From Citrobacter amalonaticus Y19 (lineage in GTDB: Bacteria > Pseudomonadota > Gammaproteobacteria > Enterobacterales > Enterobacteriaceae): a stretch of DNA of 64,000 nucleotides. Where the stretch lies: positions 4,588,001-4,652,000 of the forward strand of contig NZ_CP011132.1 in assembly GCF_000981805.1 (NCBI RefSeq), given 5' to 3'. This document shows, in pieces, positions 47,264 through 56,240 of the stretch. The position numbers and the translations under genes are program-made. How positions within the stretch are numbered: the first letter of the stretch is position 1; each line of letters opens with the position of its first letter. The notes under the pieces were generated by a model. The model had not been told where the DNA came from. It ran no database searches and saw nothing but the letters and a program-made list of their open reading frames with translations.

Positions 47264-49685
47264 TAACCTCAAACTCGAAGTGCTGCTGAAAGCTGTCGAC
47301 CAGGCGACCCGACCCTTTAAAGCGATCCAGACGGCGAGTAAAACGCTGTCTGGTGATATCCGCACGACTCAGCAATCCCTGCGTGATTTGAATGGTCAGG
47401 CATCGAAAATCGACGGTTTTCGTAAAACCAGTGCGCAACTGGCGGTAACCGGTCAGTCGCTGGAAAAAGCAAAACAGGAAGCTGAAGCGCTGGCGGTGCA
47501 GTTTAAAAACACGGAACGGCCAACAGCGGCACAGGCCAGAGTGCTGGAGTCAGCGAAACGCGCGGCTGATGGGTTACAGACGAAATATAACAGTCTCACG
47601 CAGTCAGTTAAGCGGCAACAGGCCGAGCTCGGTAAAGCGGGGATAAATACCCGCAACCTGACGAATGATGAAAACCGCCTGAAAAATAATATCAGCGAAA
47701 CAACCGCACAGCTTAACCGCCAGCGTGAAGCACTGGCGCGCGTCAGCGCTCAACAGGCGAAACTGAGTGCGGTTAAATCCCGCTATGAATCCGGGCAAAA
47801 GCTCGCCGCCGGTGCGCGTAATGTCGGTGTGGCCGGTGTTGGGATGGCGACCGCCGGTGTGGTCGCCGGTGGTGCAGTGCTCAAACCCGGCTTTGATTTT
47901 TCGCTGAAGAACTCAGAGCTTCAGGCTGTACTCGGTCTCGATAAAGAATCGCCAGAAATGAAGGCGTTAAAGGGGCAAGCCCGAACGCTGGGCGATAATA
48001 CGGCTGCATCTGCTGATGACGCCGCAGCGGCACAAATTATCGTGGCAAAATCCGGCGCGGATAAAGACGGTATTCTCGCGCAGACGCCCGCCATTCTGAA
48101 TATGTCGCTCGCGAATAAAGAAACGATGGAGGATAACGCAAAGTTACTCATCGGTACGAAATCCGCTTTCGGTCTCGCTGATGACAAGGCAACGCATATT
48201 GCCGATGTGATCTCGATGACCATGAATAAATCACAGGCTACGTTTGCCGGTCTGAGTGACTCACTGACTTATGTCGCGCCGGTCGCAAAAAATGCGGGTG
48301 TGAGTCTGGAGGAAACCGCCGCGATGATAGGCGCGCTTCATGACAACAATATCACCGGCTCGATGGCCGGTACCGGTAGCCGTGCCGTGTTAAGTCGATT
48401 ACAGGCACCATCCGGCAAGGCATATGACGCGATTAAAGAACTGGGCGTCAAAACGATGGACAGCAAGGGCAACACCCGCCCGATTTTCTCCATCCTCAAA
48501 GAAATGCAGGCCAGCTTTGAGAAAAATAACCTCGGTACCGGCCAGCGCTCAGAGTACATGAAAGCGATTTTCGGTGAAGAGGCCAGCTCATCGGCCAGTG
48601 TCCTGATGGCCGCAGCGGCCAGCGGAAAACTGGATAATCTGACACGTCTGATTAAAAGCTCTGACGGCAAAACTGAAGAGCTGGTCAAGGTCATGCAGGA
48701 CAATCTCGGCGGCGACTTTAAAGAGTTTCAGTCAGCCTATGAGGCGGTCGGAACTGACCTTTATGACCAGCAAGAAGAGTCGCTCCGCAAGCTCACCCAG
48801 ACGGCCACAAAATACGTGTTACAGCTCGATGGCTGGATCAAAGACAACAAGGAGTTAGCGGAAACTATCGGCCTTATCGCCGGTGGTGCGCTTGGTCTCA
48901 TTGCCGTGATTGGCGGTATTGGTCTGATTGCATGGCCGGTCATCGCCGGGATTAACGCCATTATTGCGGCGGCTGGCTTGCTTGGTGCGGTCTTTACGAC
49001 CATCAGCGGCGGGGTTATCGCTGCTATCGGCGCTATTACGTGGCCGGTCGTGGCCGTTGCGGCGGCGGTTGTCGCTGGCGCGCTGCTGATTCGCAAATAC
49101 TGGGAGCCTGTCAGCGCCTTTTTCGGCGGTGTTATCGAGGGGCTGATGAGCGCCTTTGCGCCGGTCGGGGAAATGTTCGCGCCGCTGGCACCCATCTTTG
49201 ACGGCCTCGGGGAGAAACTTCGCGGTGTCTGGCAGTGGTTTAAAGACCTGATAGCGCCGGTAAAAGCGACTCAGGACACGTTAAACAGTTGCCGTAACGT
49301 CGGTGTCATATTCGGTCAGGCGCTGGCTGATGCTTTGCTGATGCCGCTTAACGCCTTTAACAAGCTGCGAAGCGGTATTGACTGGGTGCTCGAAAAGCTC
49401 GGGATTATCAACAAAGAATCCAGCTCACTTGACCAGACCGCGGCGAAAGCCAGTGCGGCGACGCAGAACGGCTACAGCCCGGCTATCAGCTCTTACAACA
49501 GCTATCTGCCGGTCACGGCACCCGCCGGTAAAACCTACATCGACCAGAGTCGGCCAACCTATCAAATCAACGTGCCGGGCAACGGTATGCCGGGCGGTCG
49601 GTTAGGTGATGATTTACAGGATGCACTAGAAAAATATGAGCGTGAGAAACGCGCCAAAGCCCGCGCAAGCATGATGCATGACTAA
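47256..49685 (+). CDS. T: Tape-measure protein T
   Basis: An 809-residue tail-length protein (P2 T is 815). The N-terminal 200 residues are coiled-coil rich. A long hydrophobic stretch at about 545-620 (AETIGLIAGGALGLIAVIGGIGLIAWPVI...) is typical. The C-terminus is basic. Confidence 0.95.
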   Translation: MSNNLKLEVLLKAVDQATRPFKAIQTASKTLSGDIRTTQQSLRDLNGQASKIDGFRKTSAQLAVTGQSLEKAKQEAEALAVQFKNTERPTAAQARVLESAKRAADGLQTKYNSLTQSVKRQQAELGKAGINTRNLTNDENRLKNNISETTAQLNRQREALARVSAQQAKLSAVKSRYESGQKLAAGARNVGVAGVGMATAGVVAGGAVLKPGFDFSLKNSELQAVLGLDKESPEMKALKGQARTLGDNTAASADDAAAAQIIVAKSGADKDGILAQTPAILNMSLANKETMEDNAKLLIGTKSAFGLADDKATHIADVISMTMNKSQATFAGLSDSLTYVAPVAKNAGVSLEETAAMIGALHDNNITGSMAGTGSRAVLSRLQAPSGKAYDAIKELGVKTMDSKGNTRPIFSILKEMQASFEKNNLGTGQRSEYMKAIFGEEASSSASVLMAAAASGKLDNLTRLIKSSDGKTEELVKVMQDNLGGDFKEFQSAYEAVGTDLYDQQEESLRKLTQTATKYVLQLDGWIKDNKELAETIGLIAGGALGLIAVIGGIGLIAWPVIAGINAIIAAAGLLGAVFTTISGGVIAAIGAITWPVVAVAAAVVAGALLIRKYWEPVSAFFGGVIEGLMSAFAPVGEMFAPLAPIFDGLGEKLRGVWQWFKDLIAPVKATQDTLNSCRNVGVIFGQALADALLMPLNAFNKLRSGIDWVLEKLGIINKESSSLDQTAAKASAATQNGYSPAISSYNSYLPVTAPAGKTYIDQSRPTYQINVPGNGMPGGRLGDDLQDALEKYEREKRAKARASMMHD

Positions 49686-49696
49686 GGAGACCGATT

Positions 49697-50161
49697 ATGA
49701 TGCTGGCATTAGGTATGTTTGTTTTTATGCGTCAGACGTTGCCCTATCAGAGCATGCAGCGCAGCGCGGATTATAGCTGGGCGTCAAACTCCCGCATCGG
49801 GAAGCGTGATGCTTTTCAGTATCTCGGTGAAGGGGAGGACAAAATCACCCTGAGCGGTGACCTTTATCCTGAGCTGACCGGCGGCAAGTTTTCGATGCTG
49901 ACGCTTTATGCGATGGCCGAGCAGGGGCGAGCATGGCCGCTTATTTCTGGCTCAGGCTGGATTTACGGGATGTTTATTGTCAGCAATGTCTCGGAGACCG
50001 GCACGGTATTTTTTGAGGACGGGTCCCCCCGAAAAATCAGCTTCACTCTGTCACTGACCCGTGTCGATGAATCGCTCGCGGCGGTCTATGGCGATATCGG
50101 AAAACAGGCCGAAAGTCTGGTCGGTAAAGCTGGCGATCTGCTGTCTAAGGTGGGGGCTTAA
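49697..50161 (+). CDS. U: Tail protein U
   Basis: A 154-residue protein similar to P2 U from MMLALGMFVFMRQTLPYQSMQR onward, including NSRIGKRDAFQYLGEGEDKITLSGDLYPELTGGK. It is required for tail assembly (phage P2 GpU family). Confidence 0.95.
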   Translation: MMLALGMFVFMRQTLPYQSMQRSADYSWASNSRIGKRDAFQYLGEGEDKITLSGDLYPELTGGKFSMLTLYAMAEQGRAWPLISGSGWIYGMFIVSNVSETGTVFFEDGSPRKISFTLSLTRVDESLAAVYGDIGKQAESLVGKAGDLLSKVGA

Positions 50162-50163
50162 TC

Positions 50164-51357
50164 ATGCTGGATATTATCACCGGCGCGGGTGCCACACTGA
50201 CGCCCGATTTTATGCTGACACTGGAAAGCAAAGATATCACCGGCAATATCAGCGACCGGCTGATTAATCTCTCGATGACGGATAACCGGGGCTTTGAAGC
50301 TGACCAGCTCGACATTGAACTCGATGATTCTGACGGGCTTGTCGCGCTGCCGATTCGCGGCGCGGTGCTGTCACTGTATCTCGGCTGGAAAGGTTTCGCG
50401 CTCGTTGGTAAGGGGCGATTTACCGTCGATGAGGTGGAGCACCGGGGGGCGCCAGATACGGTGACCATTCGCGCCCGTAGCGCTGATTTTCGCGGAACGC
50501 TCAATTCACGCCGCGAGGAATCATGGCACGACACCACACTCGGCGCTATTGTCAGCGCGATAGCCGCCCGGAATAAATTAACGGCCAGCGTCGCGGATTC
50601 TCTTGCCGGGATAAAAATTCCGCATATCGACCAGTCGCAGGAATCCGACGCTGTTTTCCTGACTCGCCTGGCGGAACGCAACGGCGGCGCGGTATCGGTC
50701 AAAGCGGGTAAATTGCTGATGCTTAAAGCGGGAAGTGGTACGACGGCCAGCGGAAAAGCTATCCCTCAGATTACTATCCAGCGCAGTGACGGCGACCGGC
50801 ATCAGTTTGCTATTGCTGACCGTGGTGCTTACACCGGCGTAACGGCTAAATGGCTGCACACCAAAGACCCAAAACCGGCGAAGCAAAAGCAAGCGGTGAA
50901 GCTGAAGCGCAAGCCCAAAGAGCAACACCTCAGGGCGCTACAGCACCCGAAAGCAAAAGTCGTGAGCAGTAAAACCGCAGCGAAAAAGAAGAAAGAGCAG
51001 GAAGCCCGCGAGGGTGAATATATGGCCGGTGAGGCTGACAACGTTTTCGCACTGACGACCATTTACGCGACAAAGGCGCAAGCGATGCGCGCGGCTCAGG
51101 CGAAGTGGGATAAATTACAGCGTGGCGTTGCGGAGTTCTCAATCATGCTGGCAACTGGTCGGGAAGATATTTATCCCGAAATGCCGGTCAGGGTCTCGGG
51201 CTTTAAGAGCGTCATAGATGACCAGTCATGGATAATCAGCAAGGTGACCCATAACCTCGGCGGGAATGGCTTCACGACGGCTGTAGAGCTCGAGGTGATG
51301 CTCTCTGATGTGGAGTATGAAACGGATAGTGATATGTTAGAATGTGATGATAAGTAA
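50164..51357 (+). CDS. D: Baseplate hub / late control protein D
   Basis: A 397-residue hub protein (P2 D is 387) of the phage_GPD fold, N-terminus TGAGATLTPDFMLTLESKDITGNISDRLINLSMTDNRGFEADQLDIELDDSDG. A Lys-rich insert near 270-285 (KTAAKKKKEQEAREG) is visible. It is the last structural gene before ogr. Confidence 0.95.
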   Translation: MLDIITGAGATLTPDFMLTLESKDITGNISDRLINLSMTDNRGFEADQLDIELDDSDGLVALPIRGAVLSLYLGWKGFALVGKGRFTVDEVEHRGAPDTVTIRARSADFRGTLNSRREESWHDTTLGAIVSAIAARNKLTASVADSLAGIKIPHIDQSQESDAVFLTRLAERNGGAVSVKAGKLLMLKAGSGTTASGKAIPQITIQRSDGDRHQFAIADRGAYTGVTAKWLHTKDPKPAKQKQAVKLKRKPKEQHLRALQHPKAKVVSSKTAAKKKKEQEAREGEYMAGEADNVFALTTIYATKAQAMRAAQAKWDKLQRGVAEFSIMLATGREDIYPEMPVRVSGFKSVIDDQSWIISKVTHNLGGNGFTTAVELEVMLSDVEYETDSDMLECDDK

Positions 51358-51419
51358 TTGTTTTGTAAGTATTAAATGGTTAAAATTGGGTCATTGAGTC
51401 CAGCCGGTGAGGTGAAAAA

Positions 51420-51641
51420 ATGTTTCATTGTCCTTTATGCCATACAGCCGCTCACGCGCGCACCAGTCGTTACTTTACTGATACCACCAAAGAGCGCTAT
51501 CACCAGTGCACTAATATTAATTGTAGCTGCACGTTTGTAACGACTGAAACGGTCGAGCGATACATCGTCAAGCCGGGTGAAGTGGTACCTGCATTACCTC
51601 ATCCTATGCAAAACGGCCAGCAATCAATACCTTGGATGTAG
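51420..51641 (+). CDS. ogr: Late transcription activator Ogr
   Basis: A 73-residue Ogr/Delta zinc-finger activator, nearly identical to P2 Ogr. Zinc ligands are Cys4, Cys7 and the later CTNINC pair (C-x2-C-x22-C-x4-C). It contacts the RNA polymerase alpha subunit and switches on the late promoters of O, P, V and FI. Confidence 0.97.
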   Translation: MFHCPLCHTAAHARTSRYFTDTTKERYHQCTNINCSCTFVTTETVERYIVKPGEVVPALPHPMQNGQQSIPWM

Positions 51642-51645
51642 ACGC

Positions 51646-51676
51646 AAAAAAGCCCCGTGAATGCGGGGCTTTTTAA
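51646..51676. terminator. Terminator after ogr
   Basis: AAGCCCCG / CGGGGCTT stem flanked by A and T runs on both sides, so it works in both directions. Confidence 0.85.
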
Positions 51677-51682
51677 TTCGAT

Positions 51683-51701
51683 GTGGACGATGTGTGGACA
51701 T
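51683..51701. promoter_or_regulatory. Integrase arm-type sites, attR side
   Basis: TGTGGACG (51683) and TGTGGACA (51694), 11 bp apart, mirror the pair on the attL side. Confidence 0.7.
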
Positions 51702-51750
51702 CGGATAAAACAAATCCTTTTGTTTCATTCAGTTATGGTGAAAAATAAAT

Positions 51751-51792
51751 CACCATCCCTGTCTTCCCCCACATGATGTGGGGGTTTTTTTT
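51751..51792. other. attR core of the P2-like prophage
   Basis: Second exact copy of the 42-bp core, including the terminator hairpin and eight T residues. It separates the phage end from fieF. Confidence 0.93.
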
Positions 51793-51873
51793 GCCTTAAA
51801 ATTGTCACTGTCATAATCGCTGACTGTCTTACACCATCCGTTATACTACCGGCATGAGATGGCAGGAGTGTTT

Positions 51874-52776
51874 ATGAATCAATCCTATGGGCGGTTAGTC
51901 AGTCGGGCGGCCATTGCCGCGACAGTGATGGCGTCGCTGTTACTTTTGATCAAAATTTTTGCGTGGTGGTACACCGGGTCGGTGAGTATTCTGGCGGCTC
52001 TGGTCGACTCGCTGGTGGATATTGCCGCGTCGCTCACTAACCTGTTAGTGGTGCGCTATTCGCTACAGCCAGCGGATGATGAACATACCTTTGGTCACGG
52101 CAAAGCGGAATCCCTGGCCGCGCTGGCGCAAAGTATGTTTATTTCCGGTTCGGCGCTGTTTTTGTTTTTAACCGGTATTCAGCATCTGATTTCACCTACG
52201 CCGATGAACGATCCCGGCGTGGGGGTTGTGGTTACCATTATCGCCCTGATATGTACGGTGGTGCTGGTCTCGTTTCAGCGCTGGGTGGTGAAGCGGACGC
52301 AAAGCCAGGCGGTGCGGGCAGATATGCTTCATTATCAGTCTGATGTTATGATGAACGGTGCTATTCTCGTGGCGCTCGGTCTGGCCTGGTACGGCTGGCA
52401 TCGTGCGGACGCATTGTTTGCATTGGGGATTGGCATCTATATTTTATATAGTGCGTTACGCATGGGCTATGAAGCCGTGCAGTCGTTACTGGATCGCGCC
52501 TTACCCGATGAAGAACGACAGGAAATTTTTGACATTGTGACATCATGGCCGGGCGTCAGTGGTGCTCACGATCTCCGTACGCGGCAGTCAGGGCCGACCC
52601 GCTTTATTCAGATTCATTTGGAAATGGAAGATAATCTGCCGCTCGTTCAGGCGCATGTCGTGGCTGAACAGGTAGAGCAGGCGATTTTACGGCGTTTTCC
52701 GGGATCCGATGTCATTATCCATCAGGACCCGTGTTCCGTCGTCCCCAGGGAAGGCAAAAGGTTTGAGCTTTCGTAA
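51874..52776 (+). CDS. fieF: Ferrous-iron/zinc efflux pump FieF
   Basis: A 300-residue cation diffusion facilitator that exports Fe2+/Zn2+ against protons. Six helices are followed by a cytosolic domain. Transport-site residues are Asp45 and Asp49 (VDSLVD) and the His/Asp pair in LHYQSDVMMNG. ATG 51874 matches E. coli; a five-codon extension was rejected. In the uninterrupted chromosome it follows cpxP directly; here the prophage separates them and the attR core stands 81 bp upstream of its start. Confidence 0.97.
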   Translation: MNQSYGRLVSRAAIAATVMASLLLLIKIFAWWYTGSVSILAALVDSLVDIAASLTNLLVVRYSLQPADDEHTFGHGKAESLAALAQSMFISGSALFLFLTGIQHLISPTPMNDPGVGVVVTIIALICTVVLVSFQRWVVKRTQSQAVRADMLHYQSDVMMNGAILVALGLAWYGWHRADALFALGIGIYILYSALRMGYEAVQSLLDRALPDEERQEIFDIVTSWPGVSGAHDLRTRQSGPTRFIQIHLEMEDNLPLVQAHVVAEQVEQAILRRFPGSDVIIHQDPCSVVPREGKRFELS

Positions 52777-52901
52777 GTGAGCGTAAAAAAGAGAGCCAGG
52801 CCCGCATTTTGTGTATAAATTACCGCCATTTGGCCTGACCTGAATCAATTCAGCAGGAAGTGATTGTTATACTATTTGCATATTCGTTGGAGAGTATCGA
52901 T

Positions 52902-52958
52902 ATGCAGGATCGACTTCCGGCAACAGACTTCATTTTGCATTCCAAAGTTCAGAGGTAG
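52902..52958 (+). CDS. Possible 18-codon leader ORF before pfkA
   Basis: ATG 52902 follows GGAGAG with good spacing and encodes MQDRLPATDFILHSKVQR. Its stop ends 2 bases before the pfkA ATG, and the pfkA ribosome site (AGAGGT) lies within its last codons. It could couple translation to pfkA. No family known to me. Confidence 0.35.
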   Translation: MQDRLPATDFILHSKVQR

Positions 52959-52960
52959 TC

Positions 52961-53923
52961 ATGATTAAGAAAATCGGTGTGTTGACAAGCGGCGGTGATG
53001 CGCCGGGCATGAACGCAGCAATCCGTGGTGTGGTGCGCGCAGCACTGACGGAAGGACTGGAAGTCATGGGTGTTTATGATGGCTACCTGGGTCTGTACGA
53101 AGACCGAATGGTGCAGCTTGACCGTTACAGCGTGTCCGACATGATTAACCGCGGGGGTACCTTCCTGGGTTCCGCACGCTTCCCGGAGTTTCGTGACGAA
53201 AACATCCGCGCCGTGGCTATCGAAAACCTGAAAAAACGCGGTATCGACGCGCTGGTGGTGATCGGCGGTGACGGTTCTTACCTGGGTGCAAAACGCCTGA
53301 CTGAAATGGGCTTCCCGTGCATCGGTTTGCCTGGCACTATCGATAATGATATCAAAGGCACTGACTACACCATCGGTTACTTTACGGCGCTGGGCACCGT
53401 GGTTGAAGCGATTGACCGCCTGCGCGACACCTCGTCTTCTCACCAGCGTATCTCTATTGTTGAAGTGATGGGGCGTTACTGTGGCGACCTGACCCTGGCC
53501 GCGGCGATTGCCGGTGGCTGTGAGTTCGTTGTGGTACCCGAAGTGGAATTCAGCCGGGACGATCTGGTCAATGAAATCAAAGCGGGCATCGCGAAGGGTA
53601 AGAAACACGCTATCGTGGCGATCACTGAGCACATGTGCGACGTAGACGAACTGGCGCATTACATTGAGAAAGAGACGGGCCGTGAAACCCGTGCGACCGT
53701 CCTGGGCCACATCCAGCGCGGTGGTTCTCCGGTGCCTTACGACCGCATCCTGGCGTCCCGTATGGGTTCTTACGCCATTGAACTGCTGCTGGAAGGTCAC
53801 GGTGGTCGTTGCGTCGGTATTCAGAACGAAAAACTGGTTCACCATGACATCATCGACGCTATCGAAAACATGCAGCGTCCGTTCAAAGGTGACTGGCTGG
53901 ATTGCGCGAAGAAACTGTACTGA
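52961..53923 (+). CDS. pfkA: 6-phosphofructokinase I
   Basis: A 320-residue ATP-dependent phosphofructokinase, the main glycolytic enzyme converting fructose 6-phosphate to the 1,6-bisphosphate. The start MIKKIGVLTSGGDAPGMNAAIRGVVR, the catalytic GTIDNDIKGTD region and MGRYCGDL are intact. Its codon use is strongly biased, as expected for a highly expressed gene. A long open frame on the opposite strand is a shadow. Confidence 0.98.
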   Translation: MIKKIGVLTSGGDAPGMNAAIRGVVRAALTEGLEVMGVYDGYLGLYEDRMVQLDRYSVSDMINRGGTFLGSARFPEFRDENIRAVAIENLKKRGIDALVVIGGDGSYLGAKRLTEMGFPCIGLPGTIDNDIKGTDYTIGYFTALGTVVEAIDRLRDTSSSHQRISIVEVMGRYCGDLTLAAAIAGGCEFVVVPEVEFSRDDLVNEIKAGIAKGKKHAIVAITEHMCDVDELAHYIEKETGRETRATVLGHIQRGGSPVPYDRILASRMGSYAIELLLEGHGGRCVGIQNEKLVHHDIIDAIENMQRPFKGDWLDCAKKLY

Positions 53924-53934
53924 TTCTTCTCTGC

Positions 53935-54012
53935 GCCTGATGGCGCTACGCTTATCAGGCCTACAGATCGCAAAGACTTGTAGGCCGGATAAGGCGTCAG
54001 CCGCCATCCGGC
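53935..54012. repeat. BIME between pfkA and sbp
   Basis: REP arms GCCTGATGGCG and GCCATCCGGC enclose 78 bp, starting 11 bases after the pfkA stop. Confidence 0.85.
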
Positions 54013-54126
54013 ATAAGCCCTTCATATATTCCTCCAAGTTATAGCCAATCTTTTTTTATTCTTTAATGTTTGAATGTCTTTCTGGCACGCTTTGCTCATC
54101 ACAACACAACATAAGAGAGTTGGGCG

Positions 54127-55116
54127 ATGAACAAATGGGGCGTGGGGTTAACTTTGCTGCTGGCATCCAGCGGCGTTCTGGCAAAGGATATTCAATTACT
54201 GAACGTGTCTTACGATCCAACGCGTGAGCTGTACGAGCAGTACAACAAAGCGTTTAGCGCACACTGGAAGCAAGAGACGGGCGATAACGTGGTGATTCGT
54301 CAGTCGCACGGCGGGTCGGGCAAACAGGCCACTTCGGTGATCAATGGCATTGAGGCGGATGTGGTGACGCTGGCGCTGGCCTATGATGTTGATGCGATTG
54401 CCGAGCGCGGTCGTATTGATAAAAACTGGATCAAACGCCTGCCGGACAACTCTGCGCCTTATACCTCCACCATTGTGTTCCTGGTTCGCAAAGGCAACCC
54501 GAAGCAAATTCATGACTGGAATGATCTGGTAAAACCTGGCGTCTCTGTGATCACGCCGAACCCGAAAAGCTCCGGCGGCGCTCGCTGGAATTACCTGGCG
54601 GCGTGGGGCTATGCGCTGCACCACAACAACGGCGATCAGGCGAAAGCCCAGGATTTCGTGAAGGCGCTGTTTAAAAACGTTGAAGTGCTGGACTCCGGCG
54701 CGCGCGGTTCCACCAATACCTTTGTGGAACGCGGCATCGGCGACGTGCTGATCGCCTGGGAGAACGAAGCGCTGCTGGCGACCAATGAGCTGGGCAAAGA
54801 TAAGTTCGAAATCGTGACGCCGAGTGAATCCATTCTGGCTGAACCGACGGTCTCCGTCGTGGATAAAGTGACCGAGAAGAAAGGTACTCAGGCCGTGGCG
54901 GAAGCCTATCTGAAGTATCTTTATTCACCGGAAGGTCAGGAGATTGCGGCGAAAAACTACTACCGTCCACGTGATGCAGATGTGGCGAAGAAATACGAAA
55001 ATGCGTTTCCGAAACTGAAACTCTTCACTATCGATGAGGAGTTTGGCGGCTGGGCGAAAGCGCAGAAAGAACACTTCTCGAACGGCGGAACGTTCGATCA
55101 GATCAGTAAGCGTTAA
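54127..55116 (+). CDS. sbp: Periplasmic sulfate-binding protein
   Basis: A 329-residue sulfate-binding protein with signal peptide MNKWGVGLTLLLASSGVLA and mature start KDIQLLNVSYDPTRELY. It delivers sulfate to the CysTWA importer. Sulfate-site loops such as SHGGSGKQA and NPKSSGGARWNYLAAW are conserved. The same length as E. coli Sbp. Cys-regulon control is expected but no CysB site was pinned down. Confidence 0.98.
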   Translation: MNKWGVGLTLLLASSGVLAKDIQLLNVSYDPTRELYEQYNKAFSAHWKQETGDNVVIRQSHGGSGKQATSVINGIEADVVTLALAYDVDAIAERGRIDKNWIKRLPDNSAPYTSTIVFLVRKGNPKQIHDWNDLVKPGVSVITPNPKSSGGARWNYLAAWGYALHHNNGDQAKAQDFVKALFKNVEVLDSGARGSTNTFVERGIGDVLIAWENEALLATNELGKDKFEIVTPSESILAEPTVSVVDKVTEKKGTQAVAEAYLKYLYSPEGQEIAAKNYYRPRDADVAKKYENAFPKLKLFTIDEEFGGWAKAQKEHFSNGGTFDQISKR

Positions 55117-55134
55117 GCGCGGATCAACGAAGAG

Positions 55135-55165
55135 GCCCGGGGCAAATGCCATCGGGCTTTTTTTA
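55135..55165 (+). terminator. Terminator of sbp
   Basis: GCCCG...CGGGC hairpin with an inner GGCA/TGCC pair, then seven T residues. Confidence 0.8.
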
Positions 55166-55219
55166 TTTGTCATGATTTTGCGTTACTCTTGCAGGTCGTT
55201 GAGATACAGGGAACGCGTT

Positions 55220-55975
55220 ATGAAAAAAACGGGCTATGGACTACTGACCGTTGTCGTTATTGTTGTGGCAGCCGGTTTTGGCTACTGGAAGCTGGCCGGA
55301 AACCCGGATGCGTTGCGTAAAATTGTCCTTGAGCAATGTCTGCCCAATCAGTTGCAGCATCAAAACCCTGCGCCATGCGCCGAAGTGAAGCCCGGTGCCG
55401 GATACGTGGTCTTTAAAGACCGCAATGGCCCGCTGCAATATCTGCTGATGCCGACTTACCGCATTAACGGCACCGAGAGTCCGCTACTGGTGGAACAATA
55501 CACGCCGAATTTTTTTTGGCTGGCCTGGCAATCTCGTGACTTTATGAGCAAGACGTATGGTCAGGATATTCCGGACAGCGTCGTGTCGCTGGCAATCAAT
55601 TCGCGCAGTGGACGGACGCAAAATCATTTCCACATCCATATCTCCTGCCTGCGTCCTGATGTCAGAGCGCAACTGGACGCGAATCAGGCAAAAATCAGCA
55701 CCCGCTGGTTGCCGCTGCCAGGCGGACTGCGCGGGCACGAATATCTTGCCCGTCGCGTGACGGAAAGCGAACTGGCGCAGCGCAGTCCGTTTATGATGCT
55801 GGCAGAAGAGGTGCCGGAGGCACGCGAGCGGATGGGGAGCTATGCGCTGGCGTTGGCCCGTCAAAGCGATGACACTTTTGTTCTGTTGGCGACGCAGCGC
55901 AACTGGCTGACGTTTAACCGGGCGTCGGCGGAAGAAATTCAGGATCACGACTGCTCACTGCTTACCCAACCCTAG
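55220..55975 (+). CDS. cdh: CDP-diacylglycerol pyrophosphatase
   Basis: A 251-residue membrane-anchored phosphatase that splits CDP-diacylglycerol into CMP and phosphatidate. One N-terminal helix (LLTVVVIVVAAGFGYW) anchors it; the HIT-like catalytic motif is NHFHIHISC. ATG 55220 matches E. coli; the long upstream extension was rejected. Confidence 0.95.
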   Translation: MKKTGYGLLTVVVIVVAAGFGYWKLAGNPDALRKIVLEQCLPNQLQHQNPAPCAEVKPGAGYVVFKDRNGPLQYLLMPTYRINGTESPLLVEQYTPNFFWLAWQSRDFMSKTYGQDIPDSVVSLAINSRSGRTQNHFHIHISCLRPDVRAQLDANQAKISTRWLPLPGGLRGHEYLARRVTESELAQRSPFMMLAEEVPEARERMGSYALALARQSDDTFVLLATQRNWLTFNRASAEEIQDHDCSLLTQP

Positions 55976-55983
55976 TCACACCC

Positions 55984-56007
55984 CGCCGAACGGTCGGCGT
56001 TTTTTTG
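55984..56007 (+). terminator. Terminator of cdh
   Basis: CGCCGA / TCGGCG stem with a four-base loop followed by eight T residues. Confidence 0.85.
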
Positions 56008-56056
56008 CACGATCTCTCACTTCAGACCCGCGAAGATGTATCGTTGGTTAAATTAA

Positions 56057-56072
56057 TGTGAAATTGATCAAA
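56057..56072. promoter_or_regulatory. Probable CRP site before the transporter-kinase cluster
   Basis: TGTGA-AATTGA-TCAAA keeps a perfect left half-site and touches the palindromic operator. It suggests activation by CRP and repression at the same promoter. Confidence 0.5.
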
Positions 56073-56102
56073 AGATATAAAGGTATACCTTTATATCTTT
56101 TG
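56069..56102. promoter_or_regulatory. 34-bp perfect palindrome, probable GntR-family operator
   Basis: The sequence reads identically on both strands over 34 bp, centred on AGGTATACCT at 56085/56086, with AAAGATATA and TATATCTTT arms. GGTATACC-like cores are typical of HutC-type GntR regulators, and such a regulator is encoded at 59658. It lies 139 bp before the first gene of the cluster. Confidence 0.7.
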
Positions 56103-56240
56103 TGATTCCATTACACTCCCTCATAACGCTTACCCCTGGCTGTCCGGGGAATGTGTTAATCATAAAAGCTTTTATTTCACGTAGTTACGTCATCCTTTTT
56201 TCGACATTCTTGCGCCCAACGGCGCAAAAGGAATACCGAT

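Larger units (their letters stand above)
19434..51792. mobile_element. P2-family prophage (about 32.4 kb), apparently complete
   Basis: The element is bounded by 42-bp direct repeats and contains the full P2 gene order: integrase, repressor, cox, B, A, cos, portal/terminase/capsid genes, lysis, tail, and ogr. Proteins match P2 homologues across their length (B, A, V, U, Ogr especially). All essential P2 structural genes were found as open frames, so it may be inducible (inference). Accessory insertions lie next to cos (26296-29456), between S and V (38591-39334) and at the tail-fibre locus (42749-44984). The P2 genes tin, old, lysA and Z/fun were not found. Confidence 0.95.

Noticed and set aside
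52949..54037. 362-codon open frame on the minus strand across pfkA
   Set aside because: It is the antisense shadow of the strongly codon-biased pfkA and also runs through a BIME; no ribosome site or family resemblance.
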